This document shows, one piece after another, positions 23,569 through 31,643 of a stretch of 32,760 nucleotides of DNA. The notes beneath the pieces are model-generated. The model did not search any database. It was not told where the DNA came from and saw only the letters and a program-made list of their open reading frames with translations. How positions within the stretch are numbered: position 1 is the first letter of the stretch; each line of letters begins with the position of its first letter. The position numbers and the translations under genes were made by a program. The DNA is from Bog-756 sp052143895. GTDB lineage: Bacteria > Actinomycetota > Acidimicrobiia > Acidimicrobiales > RAAP-2. The stretch spans positions 1-32,760 of the forward strand of contig JBKQRT010000110.1 of NCBI GenBank assembly GCA_052143895.1. The letters run 5' to 3'.

Positions 23569-24084
23569 TCACTTCGTCAGGTTCTCGATCATGTCGGCGA
23601 GATGGTGCTCGCACTCGTGCACGGCTTGTGCACAGCACCACGCGATGGTGGTGGTGATCGGAGTGATCGGGCTGTAGAGCAGAGGTCGGGCCCCAAATCC
23701 CGGTGGAAGCGATTCGACCGTCTTCACGAAGAGGTTGGCGATGACGGTGAGCTCGCTACAGAGCTCACCGGTCGTATCCCGGGCGTAGAAGCCGAGATTG
23801 ACCCGCTCGTCCCGGTAGATCGGAGTTCCGGTCGGGGTATCGACGATCGAGGCCGAAAGGATGCGGTCCCTGATCGTGAGCATCACGTCGCGGAGGTGCC
23901 CGGCGTACTCATTGACCGACCATCGATCAGCCCTCGGTCGGACGGCGCCGTCCGGGTCTGCGTCATGCAGGACGGACACAGCCTGCACGATGGCCGCGGT
24001 GAGCCGGGCGGGCACGGCGTCGAGCGCCACGTCGTCCCAGACGAAGCCGCACACCTCGCATCGTTCGACCTCGGTCGACGTCAT
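23569..24084 (-). CDS. DinB-like four-helix protein with N-terminal CxxC
   Basis: A 171-residue protein. Residues 8-12 (CEVCGF) form a CxxC pair, possibly a small zinc site. The rest fits the DinB/mycothiol-dependent maleylpyruvate isomerase-like four-helix bundle: WSVNEYAGHLRDVMLTIRDRI with the first metal-binding His (about residue 63), and ECEHHLADMIENL near the C-terminus with the His pair. These place a metal site in the bundle. Members are often thiol-dependent transferases or of unknown function. ATG 24084 has a strong AGGAGGAAGG ribosome-binding site. It stands alone. Confidence 0.83.
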   Translation of the reverse strand: MTSTEVERCEVCGFVWDDVALDAVPARLTAAIVQAVSVLHDADPDGAVRPRADRWSVNEYAGHLRDVMLTIRDRILSASIVDTPTGTPIYRDERVNLGFYARDTTGELCSELTVIANLFVKTVESLPPGFGARPLLYSPITPITTTIAWCCAQAVHECEHHLADMIENLTK

Positions 24085-24495
24085 GGTCCGGCCTTCCTCC
24101 TGCCAACTGGTTCTCGGATCCGCCTCGCAGGACGGGCCTGCGTCCCCACCCCGACCTCAGTTGGTTCGGAGACCCACTGTCGGCCGACGGAGCACGATCC
24201 GGCAGGCCAGGACGACTCCAGCTCTGCCGAAGAAATGTAGACCACCGGGTACCGGTGGAGCGCCGCCGCGCTGGCGCCGAACTGGCCGACGGACCGGTCT
24301 GTCGTCGACCGCCAGACTGATCGACCGGGAGACCCATCAGGTCTCGGGCCTCAGCCAACCGGCGCTCTCGTCGACATCCATTGACGCACCGGGGGTCCGC
24401 ACCCGCGCTGATCCCCTCCAGAGGGGCGATCGGACGGTACGGTGCCTCTGACCGGTGTCGACAACAGGAGCCCGGGAGCCAACCAGGAGGAGGCC
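24085..24495. other. Intergenic region between the DinB-like gene and the antiporter gene
   Basis: No convincing gene. It holds the DinB ribosome-binding site on the minus strand and a perfect CCACCGG-GTA-CCGGTGG inverted repeat (24242-24258). The antiporter promoter region lies near 24413-24443. The rest is unstructured GC-rich sequence. Confidence 0.5.
24413..24443 (+). promoter_or_regulatory. Candidate antiporter promoter with palindrome at the -35
   Basis: TACGGT (24438-24443) is a TANNNT -10 candidate giving a leader of about 46 nt to the ATG at 24496. CCCCTC-CA-GAGGGG (24413-24426) is a perfect palindrome covering the -35 position, where a regulator could bind. Confidence 0.35.
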
Positions 24496-25758
24496 ATGAG
24501 CTCCAGCAGCATCGACTTCGTGGGGCTGCTGCTCATCTTCATCGCCGCCGTGGCCGCGCCCATGCTTGCCGAGCTGGTGCCCGGTGGATTCCTCCCACCC
24601 GTGGTCCTCGAGGTGGTGGCCGGGATCATCCTCGGTCCGCAGGTCACCGGCTGGCTCCACTTCACGCTGCCGGTGGAAATCCTGTCGCTCATGGGCCTGG
24701 GGTTCCTGCTGTTCCTGGCAGGCATGGAGCTCACACCAGCCTCGCTGGTCAACCGACAGGCCCGGCTCAGCATGGTGGCCTGGGTCGCTGCCGTCGCCCT
24801 CTCCTTCCCGCTGGCCGTCGCCCTGCGGGCCCTGGGGGCCGGAGGTGACATCCGCATCCTTGCCCTCGCCCTCACGTCCACCTCCCTCGGCGTGGTCGTC
24901 CCGGTGCTGCGCGACGCCGGCGAGTCGGGGACGTCCTTCGGCCAGACGGTCATCGCCGCCGCCTCCATCGGGGAGTTCATGTCGCTCCTCCTCGTCACCG
25001 TCCTGTTCTCGGCTGATCCGAAGTCCACCCCGGTGCAAGTCCTCTACGTGGTCGGCCTGGCGGTGAGCTCGCTCGTCGCCATCGTGGTGATCCGGAAATG
25101 GTGGAGCTCGCGGTGGTTCACCGACTCGCTCGATCGGCTGGACGAGACGACGTCGCAGCTCCGCGTGCGGGCGGCGTTCGTCCTCCTCATCTTCTTCGCC
25201 ACGCTGGTGAACGGCTTCGGCCTCAGCTCGGTGCTGGGCGCCTTCGTCGCCGGGATCGTCGTGCGGGTCGCCAGTGAGAATGCGTCGACTGAAATCCAGG
25301 AGCGCTACCAGGCGAAGCTCGGCGCCATCGGGTTCGGATTCCTCGTCCCCGTGTTCTTCATCACCACCGGGGCGGAACTCGACATCCGGGCCGTCGTGGA
25401 CAGCGGCCGGACCCTGCTGCTGGTACCGCTGTTCGTCATCGGCATGGTCGTGGCCCGTGGACTGACGTCGGCGGTCCTGCTCCGCCGGGGCATGACCACT
25501 CGTGGCCTACTGGCCAACGGCGCGCTCCAGTCGACGTCGCTGACGTTCCCGATCATCGTGGCCGCCATCGGGTCGAGCCTCCGCTTCCTGACGGCGCCCA
25601 CAGCCGCCGCGCTGATCACCGCCGGCCTGCTGTCGGTCGTCGTCTTTCCGGCGCTCGCCCTCATGGTGCGACCGTGGGAGGAGGACCGCGGGGGCGTGCC
25701 CTGGGCCCCGTCCGACGCCCCCCTGCAACCGGGCATCGAACCCGGCGCCGAGCTCTGA
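24496..25758 (+). CDS. Cation:proton antiporter, CPA2/KefB-like membrane domain
   Basis: A 420-residue integral membrane protein with about 12 hydrophobic segments. Family signs: VVLEVVAGIILGPQVTGW (helix 2 hallmark of Na+/H+ exchangers), FLLFLAGMELTP, LALTSTSLGVVVPVLRDAG, ASIGEFMSLLLV (the position carrying the acidic pair in many relatives), VLGAFVAGIVV, and FLVPVFFITTGAELDI. It lacks the NAD-binding RCK domain of full KefB, ending soon after the last helix. ATG 24496 is preceded by AGGAGGAGG. It probably exchanges Na+ or K+ for protons. The ion cannot be read from sequence. Confidence 0.9.
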   Translation: MSSSSIDFVGLLLIFIAAVAAPMLAELVPGGFLPPVVLEVVAGIILGPQVTGWLHFTLPVEILSLMGLGFLLFLAGMELTPASLVNRQARLSMVAWVAAVALSFPLAVALRALGAGGDIRILALALTSTSLGVVVPVLRDAGESGTSFGQTVIAAASIGEFMSLLLVTVLFSADPKSTPVQVLYVVGLAVSSLVAIVVIRKWWSSRWFTDSLDRLDETTSQLRVRAAFVLLIFFATLVNGFGLSSVLGAFVAGIVVRVASENASTEIQERYQAKLGAIGFGFLVPVFFITTGAELDIRAVVDSGRTLLLVPLFVIGMVVARGLTSAVLLRRGMTTRGLLANGALQSTSLTFPIIVAAIGSSLRFLTAPTAAALITAGLLSVVVFPALALMVRPWEEDRGGVPWAPSDAPLQPGIEPGAEL

Positions 25759-25773
25759 ACGGGGCCCGCCCGG

Positions 25774-26154
25774 TCAGGCTCCCGGCGCGGCCGTCTCCTG
25801 CAGGACGAGGCCGTTGCCGTCCGGGTCGTCGAATGTCACGTAGCGGCCCCACGGGGCCTCAACGACGTCGCCGTAGATGGCCACGCCGCGCCCCTTGAGG
25901 TGTTCGACGTCCCGGTCGAGGTCGTCGGACTCGATGACCGTCCCCTTGTTCGATCCGGGCGGCATGGTGTCGAACCAGGTGACCAGCGTGATCGCCGTGT
26001 CGGCGCCGGGCGGCCGGACCTGCACCCACCGCTGGGTGGGTCCCATGGCCGTGTCGGCGACCAGGTCGAACCCGAGCACGTCCACGTAGAAGTCGCGTGC
26101 CCGGTCCTGGTCCGTAACCGGCAACGAGAACAACTGCACCTTGGTGACGGCCAT
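25774..26154 (-). CDS. VOC (glyoxalase/bleomycin resistance) superfamily protein
   Basis: A 126-residue protein starting MAVTKVQLFSLPVTDQDRARDFYVDVLGF. The VOC fold signature is clear: LPVTDQDRARDFYVDVLGFDLV, RWVQVRPPG, HLKGRGV, and YVTFDDPDGNGLVLQE with the metal-ligand Glu at the end. The first metal-ligand position, usually His, is Gln or Phe here, so classic metal chemistry is doubtful. ATG 26154 is 7 nt downstream of a canonical promoter; a longer reading (from 26190) would start inside its -35. It is convergent with the antiporter (15-bp gap). Function unknown. Confidence 0.87.
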   Translation of the reverse strand: MAVTKVQLFSLPVTDQDRARDFYVDVLGFDLVADTAMGPTQRWVQVRPPGADTAITLVTWFDTMPPGSNKGTVIESDDLDRDVEHLKGRGVAIYGDVVEAPWGRYVTFDDPDGNGLVLQETAAPGA

Positions 26155-26161
26155 CGTCGGC

Positions 26162-26190
26162 ACGCTAGGGATGTCCGGGCTTCCGGTCAA
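26162..26190 (-). promoter_or_regulatory. Canonical leaderless promoter of the VOC gene
   Basis: On the minus strand TTGACC (26190-26185), a 17-nt spacer and TAGCGT (26167-26162) are followed by 7 nt and the ATG at 26154. This is the best -35/-10 pair in the window and it shows how a leaderless gene is laid out here. Confidence 0.8.
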
Positions 26191-26288
26191 CCGCCCGAAG
26201 TTCGCGGTTCACGGTTCACGGTGGTCGGTGTGGCCAGGGCCGTTCGAGGGCATGATGGGTCGGAATACCTGAGCCCGGCACCGCGCCC

Positions 26289-26314
26289 GAGACCGCGCTG
26301 GGTTGCGCGGTCTC
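26289..26314 (+). promoter_or_regulatory. Perfect hairpin in the leader of the ArsB-like gene
   Basis: GAGACCGCGC (26289-26298) and GCGCGGTCTC (26305-26314) form a perfect 10-bp stem with loop TGGGTT, 22 nt before the ATG at 26337. There is no gene upstream on this strand to terminate, so an attenuator or protein-binding leader is more likely than a plain terminator. Confidence 0.4.
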
Positions 26315-26336
26315 ATTCCGCTATCGGACGTGGCCC

Positions 26337-27417
26337 ATGGCCCGCGCCGGGGGCTGGGCGCTCGGCGTGGTTGGGATCGCCGCCGTATTGGTCGCCTTCG
26401 GCGTGGCCCCGCCGGAAGCCATCGCCGCAAGCTCGCAGGTGTGGTCGCCGTTCGTCCTGGTGGCGGGACTGCTGATGGTCGGGCTGGTGGCGGTCGACGA
26501 CGGTCTGTTCGGCGGGGCCGCGGTCACGATCGCCCTCGTCACCACACTTCTCAACCTGGACACCTCGGTCGTCTTCCTCACCCCGATCCTCGTCCATGCC
26601 GCCCGGGCCCGTGGACAGGAAGAAGCGCCCCTGGTGATGGGCACCCTGCTCCTCTCGAATGCCGCCAGCCTGCTCCTGCCCGGGTCCAACCTCACCAACC
26701 TCATCGTCCTCGGCCAGCTCCATCTCGCCGGCACGGAATCCTTCCGGCGCACGGCGCTCCCCTGGCTGGCCACTGTGGTCGTGACCGGTCTGACCGCGCC
26801 CTCGCCAAGCGCCGCCACCTGGGCGACGCCGGCCCCTGGGGGGCTCCCGGCGCGGACGCGGGCGCCCGGCGCGGATCGGACTCCGTACGTGGCCGTGGTG
26901 GGGGCCGTCGTGTCGGTCCTGGCCCTGCAGTCACCGGCGACCCGTCGCCGGGATCGGCGTGGTGGCGGTGGGCGCCCGCCTGGTCGCCAGGAGGGAGCAG
27001 TCGGACGGGTCCTGCAGGTGCTGGGTCTGCCCGTCCTGGTCGGGCTGTTCGCCATCGACGTGGCCCTCGGCACGCTGGGCCGGACCTGGGCGGGCCCGAG
27101 TGTGCTGCTCGCCCACCTCGACGGTCTGGGCACCGCCGCCCTGGCGGCCGGTGCGTCGGTCCTGGTCGACAACCTGCCGGCGGCCTCCGTGCTGGCCGCC
27201 CGGGTGCCGCCCCACCCGTACGCCCTGCTGAACGGCCTCGATATCGGCCCGAACCTCCTCGTCACCGGCTCACTGGGCAGGATCCTCTGTTGGCGCACGG
27301 CCCGGACCGTCGGCTCGCCGGCTCCGGTGGCCAGGACCCGTCGTGGTGGTTCTGGTCAGCGTCCCGCTGGCCATGGCTGCAGCACCGGCCGTGATGGCGG
27401 CCGTAGGTCCGATCTGA
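26337..27417 (+). pseudogene. ArsB/SLC13-like permease gene with multiple frameshifts
   Basis: The main frame encodes an ion-transporter-type membrane protein of the ArsB/anion permease class (LLNLDTSVVFLTPILVHAARARG, LLLPGSNLTNLIVLG, VLVDNLPAASVLAARVPP, LLNGLDIGPNLLVTGSLG). Coding potential jumps frame several times: near 26796 (ALAKRRHLGDAGPWG), back by about 26880, near 26945 (VAGIGVVAVGARLVARREQ), back by about 27000, and near 27330, where VVVVLVSVPLAMAAAPAVMAAVGPI ends at TGA 27415-27417. That natural stop avoids the overlap with the FKBP gene that the unshifted frame would make. The cause is gene decay or local sequencing errors. The substrate is not known; arsenite is only one possibility. 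Confidence 0.68.
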
Positions 27418-27453
27418 CGGGGTACGGGCGACCTTCGCGGGGTCGGCCGTTGG

Positions 27454-27987
27454 TCAGCCGATCTTCTGGAGGTCCACGATGAACACCAGTGTGTCGTTCG
27501 GGGCGATGCCGGCTCCCGGCGAAGACGCCCCGTACCCGAGGCTGGCAGGGATGATGAGCTCGCGGCGACCGCCTGCCTTCATGCCCACGACCCCTTCGTC
27601 CCAGCCCTTGATGACCTGGCCCTTCCCCAGCGTGAAGCTGAACGGCTGGCCGTCCCACGACGACTGGATCGTCTTGCCCGACGAGTAGGTGGCCAGGACG
27701 TACTGCACGCTGACGGTGTCCCCGTCCTTGACCGCAGGGCCCGTGCCGATGATCAGATCACTGCTCTCGAGCTGGGTGGGCGGGGCCTCGGAGGGCACGG
27801 TGACGGTGGGCTCAGTCCCGGAGGTCCCGGCCGGCGATCGTTCCTGGGGGGGAATGGTCGACACCGTGGCCGTCGGGGCACTTTGCCCGGCCGCGGTGGT
27901 CGTTGCGCTCGACGTGGAGCTGCAGCCTGCCAGCGCCAAGGCGGCCGCCGACAGCATCACGATGGACCAGGTACGGACACGGGACAT
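27454..27987 (-). CDS. FKBP-type peptidyl-prolyl isomerase lipoprotein
   Basis: A 177-residue exported isomerase. The N-terminal hydrophobic stretch ends in the lipobox LALAGC (Cys about residue 22), so it should be a lipoprotein on the outer face of the membrane. A Thr/Ser/Pro linker precedes the FKBP domain (about 75-177) with VQYVLATYSSGKTIQSSWDG, the core GQVIKGWDEGVVGMKAGGRR and ELIIPASLGYG, ending VFIVDLQKIG. The key aromatic and hydrophobic pocket residues of FKBP are in place. ATG 27987 has AGGAA at good spacing. It probably helps exported proteins fold. Confidence 0.94.
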   Translation of the reverse strand: MSRVRTWSIVMLSAAALALAGCSSTSSATTTAAGQSAPTATVSTIPPQERSPAGTSGTEPTVTVPSEAPPTQLESSDLIIGTGPAVKDGDTVSVQYVLATYSSGKTIQSSWDGQPFSFTLGKGQVIKGWDEGVVGMKAGGRRELIIPASLGYGASSPGAGIAPNDTLVFIVDLQKIG

Positions 27988-28047
27988 GGGACAGTTCCTT
28001 TCGACGGGTTCGGAGGCCGAATCGGTGAGCTCGCCTGCGCTGGGCAG

Positions 28048-28053
28048 ACGCTA
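28048..28053 (-). promoter_or_regulatory. Candidate -10 element for the FKBP lipoprotein gene
   Basis: On the minus strand TAGCGT (28053-28048) recurs here, about 60 nt upstream of the ATG, giving a normal leader with a Shine-Dalgarno. No good -35 is seen. Confidence 0.4.
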
Positions 28054-28114
28054 CTCGGCGCCAGGGCCGGAGAGGGAGCGCCGCCGCGTCACAACCCTCT
28101 GCGACCATCGGCCC

Positions 28115-29362
28115 ATGATCCTTCGAACCCTCCAACGGGTTGCGGTCGACTTGCGATCCGCTCTGTCAGAACTCGAGCCGGAGCGACTAAACGGCGCCGA
28201 CGCGGCGACGCTGCTCGACCTCTTCGCCGAGATCGAGAAGCTCGCCTCCGGTGGGACGTTGCTTGCTGCCAGGCGGGTGGAGTCGTCCAACATCTGGCGG
28301 CGGAAGGGACACCGGTCAGCGGCCGCCCACGTGGCCGAGGCGACAGGCACCGGCCTCGGGCCCGCCATCAACTCGCTCGAAGCGGCACGCCAGCTCCGGT
28401 CACTGCCGGCCACCGACGATGCCATGCGCAACGGCCGCCTGTCCGAGGACCAGGTCAGGGAGATCGCCGGCGCGGCCATCCTCCGTCCCGACGCCGAACA
28501 GGAGCTGGTGGACGCGGCCGGACGGCAACCGCTCAGCGTGCTGAAGCTGCGTTGCCGCCGGGTGAAGGCCACCGGTCAGGACCAGCGGGCTGGTTACGAG
28601 GCGATCCGTCGCAGCCGATATCTCCGCAACTGGACCGACGGCGACGGATCCGTGAGGTTCGACGCCAAGCTCACTCCCGACGAGGGGGCTCGACTCGTAG
28701 CTGCGGTCAAGGCCCAGACCGACCGACTGGCCGTCGAGGCCAGACGGGCCGGCCAGGAGGAACCGCGCCGCGCCCTCGCGGCCGACGCGCTGGTCCGGCT
28801 GGCCTGCGGTGGTTCGACTGTCGCCGCGCCCGGTCCGGATTCCCCCACCACCGCCGGCGCCGGACCGTCCGGAGACCCCCCGATACCAGCAGCGGCGGCC
28901 ATGGTCCATGTGCGGGTCGATCACGAGGCATTGGTGCGGGGCCACCTCGAGGACGGAGAGGTCTGCGAGATCCCTGGCATCGGCCCGATCCCGGTCGACG
29001 TCGCCCGTCGACTCGCCGTCGACTCGATCCTGAGCGTCCTGGTCACCGACGGTGTGGACGTGGCCGCGGTCGCCCACGTAGGGCGCACCATACCGGTGGC
29101 GATCAAGCGGGCACTGATCGAACGGGATCCGACATGCGTCGTTCCCGGCTGCGACGTGCGCGACGGGCTCGAGATCGACCACATCGAGCCGTTCGCCCGA
29201 GGCGGCCTGGCCAGCCTGGACAATCTGGCCCGGTTGTGCCATTGGCACCACTATCTGAAGACCCACCAGCGGCACCGGCTCGAGCGCGGCGACGGCGGGT
29301 GGCGGTGGATCGTCCCCGACCCCGACCCGCCGCCTACCGTCGGGCTGAAGCGCTCCGGCTGA
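28115..29362 (+). CDS. DUF222 protein with C-terminal HNH endonuclease domain
   Basis: A 415-residue protein of the 13E12-like repeat family common in Actinobacteria. Residues about 1-290 form the helical DUF222 region (LEPERLNGADAATLLDLFAEIEKLASGGTLLAARRV; LSEDQVREIAGAA; FDAKLTPDEGARLVAAV). The C-terminal HNH nuclease has CVVPGCDVRDGLEIDHIEPFARGG, DNLARLCHWHHYLKTH: paired Cys, the catalytic DH, the Asn and the final CxxHH. ATG 28115 is the likely start; longer readings run through the FKBP promoter region. Such proteins occur in many copies per genome. Their role (mobile element remnant or defence) is not settled. Confidence 0.88.
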   Translation: MILRTLQRVAVDLRSALSELEPERLNGADAATLLDLFAEIEKLASGGTLLAARRVESSNIWRRKGHRSAAAHVAEATGTGLGPAINSLEAARQLRSLPATDDAMRNGRLSEDQVREIAGAAILRPDAEQELVDAAGRQPLSVLKLRCRRVKATGQDQRAGYEAIRRSRYLRNWTDGDGSVRFDAKLTPDEGARLVAAVKAQTDRLAVEARRAGQEEPRRALAADALVRLACGGSTVAAPGPDSPTTAGAGPSGDPPIPAAAAMVHVRVDHEALVRGHLEDGEVCEIPGIGPIPVDVARRLAVDSILSVLVTDGVDVAAVAHVGRTIPVAIKRALIERDPTCVVPGCDVRDGLEIDHIEPFARGGLASLDNLARLCHWHHYLKTHQRHRLERGDGGWRWIVPDPDPPPTVGLKRSG

Positions 29363-29407
29363 AGACCGGGATCACTTCGCCGGTTCGCGCCTCCAGGGTC
29401 GCCCGTT

Positions 29408-30826
29408 TCAGGCCGGGTCGTCCTCGCTCTCGTCAGGTGCCCGATCCGGCATGAGCAGGTGACGGCCGGGCCCACCGTCGGCATCGGCCTCCGGCACCGC
29501 CGTCGGTACCTGGAGGCCCGCCGGTCCGGGCCGCGTTCGCTCCTCCCGCCACAGGGCCTCGGCCCGGAACGCCACCTCCCTGAGCGGCTGCCCGGTCCGG
29601 CGCGCCACCCGAGCGACGTCGTCGTACTCGGCCTTCACCCGTCCGGTGCTGACTTTCACCCTGACCAGCTGACCATCGACCCACACGGACTCGGTGGACC
29701 GCAAGGCCGGCCACCGTTCCGTGCCGGTCACCCGGACCCCGAGCGTGCCGGTGGTCTCGCGCAGGACGTCGCGGACCAAGGGGACGAGCGCCGGGTCGCA
29801 CAGGGCGTGCACCACCGTCCCCGGGCGGCCCTTCTTCATGATCACCGGGGTCAGCCACGCGTCGTGCGCGCCGGCGTCGAGCAGGGCCTCGACGGCGTGG
29901 GCCAGCTGCTCCCCCGTGGCATCGTCGAGGTTGGCCTCGAGCAGCGACACCGGATGCCCGGCGTCGGTGTCGACGTCGACGGCGACGCCGGGGTGACCGT
30001 CGGTGCCGGCGGCCGGCGTCTCCCCGGCTCCCCTCCCATCAGCCGTGCCGCCCAGGCGCTCGACACTCCAGCCGGTCACTACCTGGGTGCAGTTGGGTAG
30101 CTCCTCGAGCTCGCGGGTCCCGGCCCCGAACCCCTGACCGGTGACCCGCATCGACGGCATGGGCCCGTACCCCGACGAGAGTGCAGCCAACAGTGCGGCC
30201 CCGGTGGGCGTGGTCAGTTCCACGGCCACGTTGCGCCCCCAGGTGGGGACGCCGTCGAGGAGCGCGACCACGGCCGGGGCGGGATTAGGCAACATGCCGT
30301 GGGCCGCACGGACCATGCCGAGCCCGGTGGCGACCGGACTCGCCCGCACCTCGTCGATGCCGAGGACCTCGAGGGCGGCGGCCGTTCCCACGATGTCGAC
30401 GATGGTGTCGTGACCGCCCACTTCGTGGAAGTGCACCTGGTCGACAGGTCGGCGGTGCAGGCGGGCCTCGACATCGGCAAGGCAGGCAAAGGTGGCCAGT
30501 GCCCGGCCAGCCACCCGCTCCGGGAGGCGGGCCTCTTCGATGAGGCCGACGATGTGGGCATGGGTCCGGACCACCACGTTGTCGTCCACGGCCACCACCA
30601 CCCTGGTGGCGGCGATTCCACCGCGTAGCACTGGCTCCACATCGAGGCGCCACCCCGCCAGTGGGAGACGTTCCAGTAGCCCGCGCACCTCGTCGAGGTC
30701 GGCGCCCGCGTCCAGCAGGCTGCCGAGGGCCATGTCTCCGGCGATGCCGGCGAAGCAGTGGAACCAGGCGATGGTCCTGGCACCCCGTCGGCCCGTGACG
30801 GTGGTCACGGGCGCATCCGAGGTCAC
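29408..30826 (-). CDS. larC: Nickel insertion protein LarC (single continuous LarC1-LarC2)
   Basis: A 472-residue protein that inserts nickel into the pincer cofactor using CTP. Seen: N-terminal WFHCFAGIAGDMALGSLLDAGAD (LarC start signature, about residue 22), HFHEVGGHDTIVDIVG, a His/Asp-rich metal-handling area, ELTTPTGAALL, then the LarC2 part SLLEANLDDATGEQLAHAVE and DAWLTPVIMKKGRPG. In Lactobacillus plantarum the protein is made by a programmed frameshift; here it is one frame. GTG 30826 overlaps the larB stop (GTGA). GTG 30808 in a duplicated segment is an alternative. Confidence 0.94.
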   Translation of the reverse strand: MTSDAPVTTVTGRRGARTIAWFHCFAGIAGDMALGSLLDAGADLDEVRGLLERLPLAGWRLDVEPVLRGGIAATRVVVAVDDNVVVRTHAHIVGLIEEARLPERVAGRALATFACLADVEARLHRRPVDQVHFHEVGGHDTIVDIVGTAAALEVLGIDEVRASPVATGLGMVRAAHGMLPNPAPAVVALLDGVPTWGRNVAVELTTPTGAALLAALSSGYGPMPSMRVTGQGFGAGTRELEELPNCTQVVTGWSVERLGGTADGRGAGETPAAGTDGHPGVAVDVDTDAGHPVSLLEANLDDATGEQLAHAVEALLDAGAHDAWLTPVIMKKGRPGTVVHALCDPALVPLVRDVLRETTGTLGVRVTGTERWPALRSTESVWVDGQLVRVKVSTGRVKAEYDDVARVARRTGQPLREVAFRAEALWREERTRPGPAGLQVPTAVPEADADGGPGRHLLMPDRAPDESEDDPA

Positions 30827-30837
30827 GGGAGCATCCG
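30802..30837 (-). repeat. 18-bp tandem duplication at the larB-larC junction
   Basis: Two adjacent 18-bp units (30820-30837 and 30802-30819) match at 16 of 18 bases. The first contains the larB stop and the GTG of larC (GTGA). The second repeats an in-frame GTGACC, giving a second possible larC start 18 nt downstream. Confidence 0.7.
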
Positions 30838-31620
30838 GGCGACGGCACAGGCCGCGCCGAACCCGTTGTCGATCCCGACAACGGTGACGCCGGCGGCGCA
30901 CGACGCGTGCATGGCCAGCAGAGCAGTGACGCCCTCCAGTCCAGCCCCGTACCCGGTGCTGGTGGGCACCGCCACAACCGGCGCCGGGGTGATCCCGCCC
31001 ACCAGGCTGGCGAGCGCACCTTCCATACCGGCCACGACGACCACGGCGTCGGCGTCGGCGAGCTCGTCGGCGGAGGCCAGCAACCGGTGCACGCCTGCGA
31101 CGCCGCAGTCGGCGAGGAGCGTCGGTCGGAGTCCGAGCGCGTCGAGCGTGGCCTCGCACTCGCGGGCCACCGGCAGGTCGGAGGTACCGGCCGTCACCAC
31201 CAGGGAGCGGCTCGGGCGGGGTGAGGCCTTGCGCCACACCACGGTGGCCAGCTCCCCCCGGACCTGGTCCGCGCCGGTCGCCACGCCGGTCGGGGCGCAG
31301 GCGCCCCCGGCGTGCTCACCCATCGCCCGCTCGACCTGTGCAGCGTCGGCCCTGGTCAGGATGACCGGGCCGCCGACGTCCCCGGGACAGCCGAGGCCGC
31401 CGGCGAGCAGCTCGCCCACGATGGCGGCACACTGGTCGGGCGTCTTCCCCTGTCCGTACACCGCTTCGGGGAAGCCCTGGCGGAGGCCGCGGTGGTGGTC
31501 GACCTTGGCGAATCCCAGGTCGGCGAAGGGGAGCCGCCGGAGCCGGTACACCGCCTCGTCGGGGGAACAGGCCCCGGAGCGGACGTCCTCGAGCAGGCGT
31601 TGCAGTGCGGGTTCGTCCAT
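30823..31620 (-). CDS. larB: Pyridinium-3,5-biscarboxylic acid mononucleotide synthase LarB
   Basis: A 265-residue enzyme that carboxylates and hydrolyses nicotinic acid adenine dinucleotide in the first step of nickel-pincer cofactor synthesis. Seen: the N-terminal helical part with LRRLPFADLGFAKVDHHRGLRQGFPEAVYGQGKTPDQ, then a PurE-like C-terminal domain with VVTAGTSDLPVARECEATLDALG, DCGVAGVHRLL, VVVVAGMEGALASLVGG, and PTSTGYGAGLEGVTALLAMHASCAAGVTVVGIDNGFGAA, all LarB hallmarks. ATG 31620 is preferred; a longer reading would overlap the divergent pheA start. It is coupled to larC by a GTGA overlap and shares its promoter region with pheA. Confidence 0.95.
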   Translation of the reverse strand: MDEPALQRLLEDVRSGACSPDEAVYRLRRLPFADLGFAKVDHHRGLRQGFPEAVYGQGKTPDQCAAIVGELLAGGLGCPGDVGGPVILTRADAAQVERAMGEHAGGACAPTGVATGADQVRGELATVVWRKASPRPSRSLVVTAGTSDLPVARECEATLDALGLRPTLLADCGVAGVHRLLASADELADADAVVVVAGMEGALASLVGGITPAPVVAVPTSTGYGAGLEGVTALLAMHASCAAGVTVVGIDNGFGAACAVARMLP

Positions 31621-31627
31621 GATGTTC

Positions 31628-31635
31628 ACTATCCT
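31628..31635. promoter_or_regulatory. Overlapping divergent -10 elements of larB and pheA
   Basis: On the minus strand GATAGT (31633-31628) lies 7 nt before the larB ATG. On the plus strand TATCCT (31630-31635) lies 8 nt before the pheA ATG. The two hexamers overlap by 4 bp in the 23-bp gap between the genes, so the two polymerases must compete. No -35 match on either side. Confidence 0.5.
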
Positions 31636-31643
31636 GCCTGGGT

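Noticed and set aside
29408..31237. Longer open frame for larC reaching over larB
   Set aside because: Sequence before 30826 is the out-of-frame reading of larB, without LarC features.
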